Below, in pieces: positions 57,096 through 64,000 of a DNA stretch of 64,000 nt (position 1 is the stretch's first letter; every line of letters starts with the position of its first letter). Source of the stretch: Puccinellia tenuiflora (lineage: Eukaryota; Streptophyta; Magnoliopsida; Poales; Poaceae); assembly GCA_012064385.1 (NCBI GenBank), contig QRDG01000531.1, positions 757,331-821,330 of the forward strand, read 5' to 3'. The notes below the pieces were generated by a model. That model did not search any database and was not told the origin of the DNA. It worked only from the letters and a program-made list of their open reading frames with translations. The position numbers were made by a program, and so were the translations under genes.

Positions 57096-58340
57096 ATATA
57101 TTTTGGTTCATTCATTTTGGGTAATTTTTTCGGTTCATCACCCTATTATTGTAATCACTCTTTTTCGCTTCGTCACCTAAATATTTGTTGGTTCAGTAAT
57201 TTTTGGTTCATCACCCTATTCTTATCGGTTCATCTCCTTAGATATATCTCGTTCATTATTTTTCGGTTCATCCCTATACTTTTTTTGGTTCATTTTTCCC
57301 CTTAGATATTTTAGGTTCAATCTTATTTCGGTTCATCGCCATATTTCTTTTCCGTTCATTGCCTTAGATTTATTATGTTCATTCTTTTTTGGCTCATCAC
57401 CCTATTCTTTTCAATTCATCGCCTTAGACAGATTTTTGTTTCATCATCTTAAATATATTTGGTTCACTCTTTTCGGTTCATCGCCTTAGATATATATGGT
57501 TCACTTTTTTTGGTTCATTGCCTACATTTTTGGTTTATCGACTTAGATATATTTGATTCACTCCTTTCGGTTCATCGCCTTGCATATATTTTTGTTCATC
57601 CCTCAAATATTTTAGGTTCATTTATTCCGGTTCATCGCCGTATTCTTATTTGTTCACTATTATTTCACGGCATTTTCGGTTCACTATTATTTTTCTGGTT
57701 CATAGGTATTTTTGGTTCACTATTATTTTCGATTTACCTGAATTTTAGTTTCTTTACGGTTCACTATTACTTTTGGTTCACTTGTATTTTTTAAATGGTT
57801 CATTTTTTTTTTGAAAATATTCATTTTAAAAATGGTTCAGATTTTGAAAGATGATTCTAATATGAAAATATCCAAATTTCTAAAAATCTTAAGATTTGAG
57901 TTTGTGAACTTTTTTAAAATCTATGATTTTTTTATTTTAGATTGTTTTTAAAATTAACAGAAAAAACTGACCATTTTTCCGTAACGTAGTCGGTAGTTAG
58001 CAGCACAAGCGAACGAAAAAAGAACAAGTAAAAAAAACGAACGGAAAAAAAGTTAAGCGAACCAGCATGTTAAAGATTTGCTGGATTCTCAAAACGTAGC
58101 CTTTTTTTCTCTATGCATGTTTTCTTTTTTTTCTTGTATAAACTGAGTTGAGCGAAGGAATTAAAACAGTCAGGATATCCTCAACTTAAGCGCGCGAACA
58201 GATAGAAGCTGGAGAACGAAACAACCGAGGCAGTAAATGGGCCAAGCCCAGAGAACCAGTAAAAGGGTGCGCGGAGACTCGATACACGGCGCGTTTAGCG
58301 TCAAATAGGAGCTCCCGTAGATATGCACGTACAGATCGAT
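57096..58340. mobile_element. D2, right part: rest of GGTTCA array and right end
   Basis: The array continues to about 57790, then AT-rich DNA, then GCGAACGAAAAAAG words. The end is AAATGGGCCAAGCCCAG, GGGTGCGCGG, GCGTTTAGCGTCAAATAGGAG and ATATGCACGTAC at about 58230-58330. The last block matches the ends of D1. Confidence 0.5.
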
Positions 58341-58850
58341 AGAACGACGAACTAACTAAGGAATCTTAGCGATCGGACGGTTAACAGCTAAGCTAATTAT
58401 CAGCTAGCTAAGAATTAGCAAAACCATTAAAAAAAATAACCATATGGGTGCATGCATCACCGCATCAGAAATGGGACACACACTAACGTTATGTTCTTAG
58501 CACGGATGACAGCGGAACATGCAGCAGCTGCAACAACCAGCCTGTTCGGTGTAGAGGCACTGAGCGGTCGCCGTCCACCTGTGATGCACCCATGGATTTG
58601 TTGATCACTACGTGGATGCCCCGAGGCAGAAAACCAATCCGTCGACAGCCTCTACGCCGGGCTGGTTCCTTAGATCTCGAACGCTCAAGATCGTGCGCTC
58701 CGCGGCCTCCAGTCCGGCCTGGGGCGTCTGGTTTTTGGGAGTGAAGGACTCCATCTCACCACGTGTCAATGGCTGCAGGTTGAGTGGGGAATAGCAGGAA
58801 TGCAGGATATATAATGGCGGCAACAGAGACGAAAAACAAAGGGTTTGAAA
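58341..58850. other. Intergenic; short ORF on - with upstream TATA-like motif
   Basis: On -, ATG at about 58759 opens MESFTPKNQTPQAGLEAAE, ending 58608-58610 (about 49 codons), with ATTATATATCC about 60 bp upstream. It might be a first exon but no partner exon was found. At 58375-58420 lie AGCTAAGCTAATTATCAGCT-type inverted words. Confidence 0.25.
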
Positions 58851-59560
58851 AACAGAGACTAACCAGGTGAGAATAAGTGACAATAATTGAAGGAGAGAAT
58901 AACCAAGTGAGAATAAGTGAAGGAGACAATAACCAAGTGAGAATAAGACTGAAGATACTGAAGAATAAAGAATAAGACAGAGGAATGAAAAAAGAGAAAT
59001 TGAGGAGCTAAGTAACTAGAGACTGAAGAAAGTAAATGAGAGACTGCCAAGAAAATGAAATACTAACAAAAGCTGAGAGAAGAGACTGAGCGACTGAGCA
59101 AATAAAATTGAGAAGATGAAGAATAAAGAATAAGATTACTGAGAGAATAAAGGAGAGACTGAGCAAATTTTACCGACAAGAAGGAAATGAAGGAAATAAA
59201 GACTGATACTGAAGAAGAAAATGAAGAATAATAACAAGGAACCAAAGGACCAAAGAATAGAGACTAAACACTGAAGAAAATAGAACTGAAGTAGCTAGAA
59301 GACAAAGTAAACTGATGAAGAATCAAGAATGACACGTGTGAGAAACGTAAGAAACACTAAAACATGAGAAAATGACTAGGACAAGAAAGATAATTAAACC
59401 ATAAATGAAAGCACCAAGACTGAACAAAATGAGGCACCGAAAAAAGAGAAGTGAAGACGGAAAATGATGAAGACTGAGATGACTGAATAATGAGATTACA
59501 AATATGAGCAATGAAAATTGAGGAATGACTAAAAATAGCAATTTACGATAAAAAAGCAAT
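58851..59560. repeat. Degenerate GA-rich low-complexity tract
   Basis: Repeats of GAGAATAAGTGA, GACTGAAGAA and AGAATAAAGAATAAGA words. It gives Ser/Leu/Phe-rich spurious ORFs on -. Confidence 0.85.
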
Positions 59561-60917
59561 TAATTTCTATCGCCATGGCATTACTGAAAATGATGAATGA
59601 ATAGACCGGCTCACGGCATGTCCTTTCTCACGGCAGGTTGGGTGGGTAGTTCAGAAAGTCATCATAAAATAAGTAGTAATCCTAAATCCGTCTTAGCTAG
59701 CTTCAACTAACATAAAATAATAAGAAATATTAAACAAAAAGAAAGGAGATGAGGAGCCTGAAAATATCTTGGCAACCTACGATGGCTTTTGGAATTTCAC
59801 ATCAAAATCAACAGATTGGTAAAGAACTAAAGATTAACTTCACCTTCTTTGCAGTAGTAAAACTACAAATTAAATACGAAGTCAGTACAGAAATAAAATA
59901 CGAAGTCAGTACACAAATAAAATACGAATTGCTCGCAACAGAATCTAGAAAAGAGTAGTTCCTTAGTTCGGTATCAGTTTATTTTTTATTAACTGGAAGG
60001 CACAGTACAAACAGTGTTCATCACCTGAGCTATTACAGCTGGAAAATTTTGCAACCAAACTTCAATCAGGCCTTCTACTCTACCTAGCTGAAAGTTCGGA
60101 TATCTGTTTGTATCAACAGTACAACCTATGACAAAAGTGCAATGGCATAATACCTTTGTTTGTTGAATAAAATGAGCACCACGTCATATGATCTAAGATT
60201 CAGATGATGCACTAAAAGTGCAAAGGACGATAACCAAGCAGCTAACATTCGAGATGCAGAAGGTATAGACCACACCAACATCTTCTTTTACCCTATTCCT
60301 ATTATAAGATATAAATTTAGTTGATACAAAAACTATTCTCAATTCCATGATAAAATCTGACTGGATTTATCTATGGGATGATGCTCCCAAATCGTATGAC
60401 TAATTATCCTTTAGCCATTTTTAGTCCAAGTTCATATTCCTACAAACTGTCAAACGAAATCATGAGCATGCAAAAGTTAGATTGTCATAGCAATCTAGAA
60501 GCACGTTGTAGAAAACCAAAAAGACATGTGCATGATAGCAAACCATAAAAAAGCACTTTCAGTTGCCTAATCACAACTTCTGTGAGTGATCACCATTCAC
60601 ATGAAATTTCCAAAATGAAAACACTGTTACCTATAGCAGTACAAAGAAAATAAACATCCAATACATCGTTCACTTCAGAAAATAGATCAAATGATTGGGT
60701 TTAATTTTCTTAAGCCCATATGGCTATCTGTCCTATTTTTGTTGACTTCATTCTCAATATAAGATAGTATAACTGAATTCTAAATGGGAACTAAATAACT
60801 AGTACGCATCCATGTTCAACTGAACTTATAGCATAAGAATTCTGGAGGCCAATTGAATTATATCATCCTAAGCTCCTCTGACTGGAAGTACAGTGTACAC
60901 TTTCCATTAACATAGAA
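59561..60917. other. Intergenic / possible 3' region of the right-edge gene
   Basis: AT-rich. AAATACGAAGTCAGTACA is repeated at about 59875-59930. There is no coding sequence I can support. Confidence 0.4.
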
Positions 60918-61075
60918 CTAAGTCGAAAAAGATGCAGGGATGTTTTTGGAAGTCCACCCACGGAACCCAACAGTAGCGTGATCACATCCAGGTTGAGAAA
61001 CCAAGCTGAAGTCCCTGTCTTTTCCACGACTTGCCAAACTTTTCCTGCTCCAAGTTTTCTCTTACTCCAAAAGTC
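60918..61075 (-). CDS. Candidate terminal exon on -
   Basis: After CCTGCAG (acceptor) a frame of 52 codons opens: TFGVRENLEQEKFGKSWK, then RDFSLVSQPGCDHATVGFRGW, stop TAG at 60918. Composition looks coding and the entry phase (two bases) fits the exit phase of the exon at 62385. Not recognised. It could be the last exon of the right-edge gene. Confidence 0.35.
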
Positions 61076-62247
61076 TCTGCAGGTTTGAAGGAGATGAGTC
61101 TACAGCTCACATTGGAAACCCATAACCACAAACCCAATATAGATTCGAACTAGAAACTCATGGCTCACCTTAAAATTAAATCCCTCAAATCATGCACGGT
61201 GCTCAACAGCCACACCCATCTCATCAGCCCACTTCATACACGAGGCAAACAACAATGTTGCTCGTAAGCCCTGCACTAGTCCTGCCACCACGCCACAGGA
61301 AAGGAGCTTGTGTGGAACCTATGATTTATAACAAGACAACAGCGCAAGAAATCAAAATATTATGGACGCATAACTTTGGGGCCTATGAAGGTACTATGAG
61401 CCACTATTTAACATAGTAGCATCGGAAACATATTCTAGTTCATATTGGAGGCCTGCCATAACACAAGAGCCTTGGAAATTCTAGTGCATAACTGCGAACT
61501 GGAGGCCTTCCATACACAAGAACCCTGGAAACCCAATGAACTATAGCATGAATAAAAAAATCCACTTAACAAAGAGACAGTTGCGCAAGCACTGGGATAG
61601 ATCATGTAATTTAGTTATATTCGACGTGTACATTCTGATGCCCTTCTTTTTGTTCTTTCTGTTCCGAACATGGGGGCATAACCTGCTCTAGCTTGTCCTA
61701 GGTGTTTTTCTCCTATGAAGAGTTTTTTACATGTTCTCCTATGAAGATTGGCAGAGCTCCTGGTTTTTCCGTAAAAGAAGAAAAATACTTGCCTAACAAA
61801 GATAGGTGGGCAGAGATCCAAATACGCCATTGGAATGTTGATCTATTCTAGATCCTTATCGAGTTATACTTTGCTAAGAAAGATAGATAGGCAGAGATCC
61901 AAAACATGCTCTTGATCTGTTCACATTAGGCCGTTCTATTCTAAATCCTTATCAGGTATTATATACATATGGACAACTGACACAAACTGATATAATAACA
62001 ATGCACCGATCAACTGGAAACCATGTCTGACTGTATGCAGTAAGGTTATCTACTAGTGTCTCTAGAAAGGCAATGGCAAATGCAAGAACATGTAATTGTC
62101 TTCTTTGGGGAGACCATGTAATTTCTGTGAAAGCAAACATCAAGAACATGGCAATGGAAGCATGCAGCTAATCTACACTATTTTAGACACGCAAGAATCC
62201 ACCATTCAAATTTTTGTTTCAGCAGAAAATAAGTATAATTCCTATTT
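61076..62247. other. Intron-like sequence of the right-edge gene
   Basis: Contains a possible exon on - starting after TTTCACAG at about 62127 (EITWSPQRRQLHVLAF, phase-compatible with exon 62385), and a frame at about 61200-61290 (GLVQGLRATLLFASCMKW). Neither has a convincing donor. Confidence 0.25.
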
Positions 62248-62709
62248 GGTAAAAAGGAGAAGGTAAGTTCAAATGCAAGCAGTCCAAGAATATATTTGAG
62301 AAAAGCAGACATAATATTGTGAAACACATGGTAAAACATGGTATAAACTTAGTTTTGGCTGAATAGTTATGGTCCCAATGGAACCTGAGAATAAAGCACC
62401 CAAAGAAGTCTTGTTTGGCATCAACTTGATATTTTTTCCCACCAGTTTCATGGTAATGGGTAGCCCATTGTCTGTAGAGGTAAAAAGGAGAAGGTAAGTT
62501 CAAATGCAAGCAGTCCAAGAATATATTTGAGAAAAGCAGACATAATATTGTGAACCACATGGTCAAACATGGTATGAACTTAGTTTTGGCTGAATAGTTA
62601 TGGTCCCAATGGAACCTGAGAATAAAGCACCCAAAGAAGTCTTGTTTGGCATCAACTTCATATTTTTTCCCACCAGTTTCATGGTAATGGGTAGCCCATT
62701 GTCTGTAGA
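62248..62709. repeat. 231-bp tandem duplication carrying an exon
   Basis: Copies 62248-62478 and 62479-62709 differ at about four positions. Each contains an 87-nt exon with its own acceptor and donor. Confidence 0.92.
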
Positions 62710-63853
62710 TAGCATATAACAATGTAGAAGTTTCGCTAGTCCAATATGCTTTTCCGGGATAACATACAACTACGATGATTCAACAACAAGGAGCATGTGT
62801 ATTAGTTAGCAATAATTCACCTTAGTTCCACAAATAGATTTCCAAGTAAATCAAATCTAATATCCTTTCAAACTCTTTTATTAATATTCGAAAAAGAGAG
62901 GACAGGAGTGAAAAGCAAAATGACAGGAGCAGACCTAGTAGAGATGAAAATACACAGCCAGCATTGGCAAATGTATTTTCTTCAAGCACATCGGCATTAT
63001 TTTCAAGATCTTCCTTTGTGGTGATTGCTTTGGGATTAACAAGATGCAGGTTGGCTCTATCTTCCTGTAGAACGGCCTAATGATTATTAACTGGTACCCG
63101 AAATGAAGCATGTCAAGTTAACAAAGAGCAACATATAACAGTGGTCAACTAATCAGGTACAATTTCGTAAGCTAACAATTTGGTAGAATGTTAGAATGCA
63201 TGTCAAAAAGAGAGAAACATCTTACTGAACTCCCTTTGCTATTGATTTAATAATTTGATTAAAATATCTTTGATCAGAAAAGAAAATTTCCAGTAACAAA
63301 CAACTTCATGCACCACTCTACTCAGACCACTTAGTTAAAAAAAATGCTACTAATATTATGTGAATTCATAATCATGCAGTGCTAGTCGAACATTTGTGAA
63401 TAGGAATACCAACATGACTAGTTGCAGGACTATATGCCATATTGCCATATCAACAAGATACAACCACCATGGTCAACGAAATACTATATTGCAACACGAA
63501 GCCCACATACTACAACAAGTGATATGAAATACCCACCTGCTATTGGATGCAGGCGAAACATAAGGTATAGGACTACTGAATCATCCGGAGCACGAAGGCT
63601 GAACTAACCAAATGATGTGTGAAGTAAAGGTTACCTCAGTATAGTCATCACGTAGCAAAATAGACACTGAAGGCCAAAATATACAAAAAAAAAAACACAG
63701 TTAGTAATAATGCCACAAGTTACTGATTGAAGCTGTGAGTTGGGCTGCATACATAACTTTACATACCTAAAAAAGCATTCTCCAGATGCATGCAAGTACC
63801 ATTGCTATGGAAGACCAATTCAGTAATTAATACTTCCGCCTGTCCATACACAC
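62385..63853 (-). CDS. Right-edge gene, partial: five exons including a duplicated one
   Basis: Exons on -: 63853-63767, 63666-63635, 63076-62935, 62702-62616, 62471-62385, all GT/AG with matching phases. Translation in order: YGQAEVLITELVFHSNGTC, ENAFLVSILLRDDYTE, AVLQEDRANLHLVNPKAITT, EENTFANAGCVFSSLL, then twice DNGLPITMKLVGKN(M/I)KLMPN with KTSLGALFS. The gene continues right of the window (5' part) and probably left (see 60918-61075). It is soluble-looking, without membrane segments. I do not recognise the family. The two 87-nt exons are phase-neutral, so using either or both keeps frame. Confidence 0.6.
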
Positions 63854-64000
63854 CTAAAATTGGACATTTTCAGAATCTCACGGCAAATTTCCAAGTGAAC
63901 CTTTATGGCTCAATCAAAACAACTACAGAGCTGTTAAATGATATAAATCTGCAGGTTGTAGGAACTGATACCATGGCGAAGATGTAGCAGAAAAGGCAAG

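Overview
The window looks like a piece of a large grass genome, most probably Triticeae (wheat, Aegilops or barley type). The reasons are Athila-lineage gypsy LTRs of the TGATAACCC / TGATGACCC type, a BARE/WIS/Angela-type copia LTR, Tat-lineage gypsy debris with an antisense ORF, several Helitrons and nested insertions. Little of it is host gene.

Layout. (1) 1-3264: five intact exons of a UGP3-like (chloroplast UDP-glucose pyrophosphorylase 3) gene on +. They stop after the exon ending at 1599, and a Helitron 3' terminus follows at 3233-3264. (2) 3265-5499: GC-rich and AT-rich intergenic sequence. (3) 5500-19677: a graveyard of four gypsy elements: an Athila/Fatima-like element on - (E, decayed), a gypsy pol-LTR-gag junction on - (F), a Tat-lineage gag/protease/RT fragment on - (G), and the 3' part of a Tat element on + with its antisense ORF and 3' LTR (H). 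(4) 19678-27176: low-copy-looking DNA with the best host gene, a seven-exon DUF3615-type gene on - (468 codons, all phases consistent). (5) 27400-58340: two low-complexity elements of one unclassified family (D1, D2) in opposite orientation. D2 is split by a 26-kb nest: a truncated BARE-like copia element (C), a gag-only LTR retrotransposon (A, 31740-47926, target duplication CACGC) sitting in C's LTR, a 5.1-kb Helitron (37323-42454) sitting in A, and a non-autonomous Athila-type element (B, 49625-57090, target duplication CATAG) carrying a 341-bp Helitron. (6) 58341-64000: GA-rich sequence and, at the right edge, exons of an unrecognised gene on - in which one exon is tandemly duplicated.

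Relative order in the nest: D2, then C; then A into C and B into D2; then a Helitron into A and another into B. The two LTRs of A differ by about 8 substitutions in 2.66 kb by eye, those of B by about 43 in 1.46 kb. A, and the Helitron inside it, are therefore very young, and B is roughly ten times older. Annotation was done by reading only; lineage names of repeats are from memory of family features and were not checked against a database.
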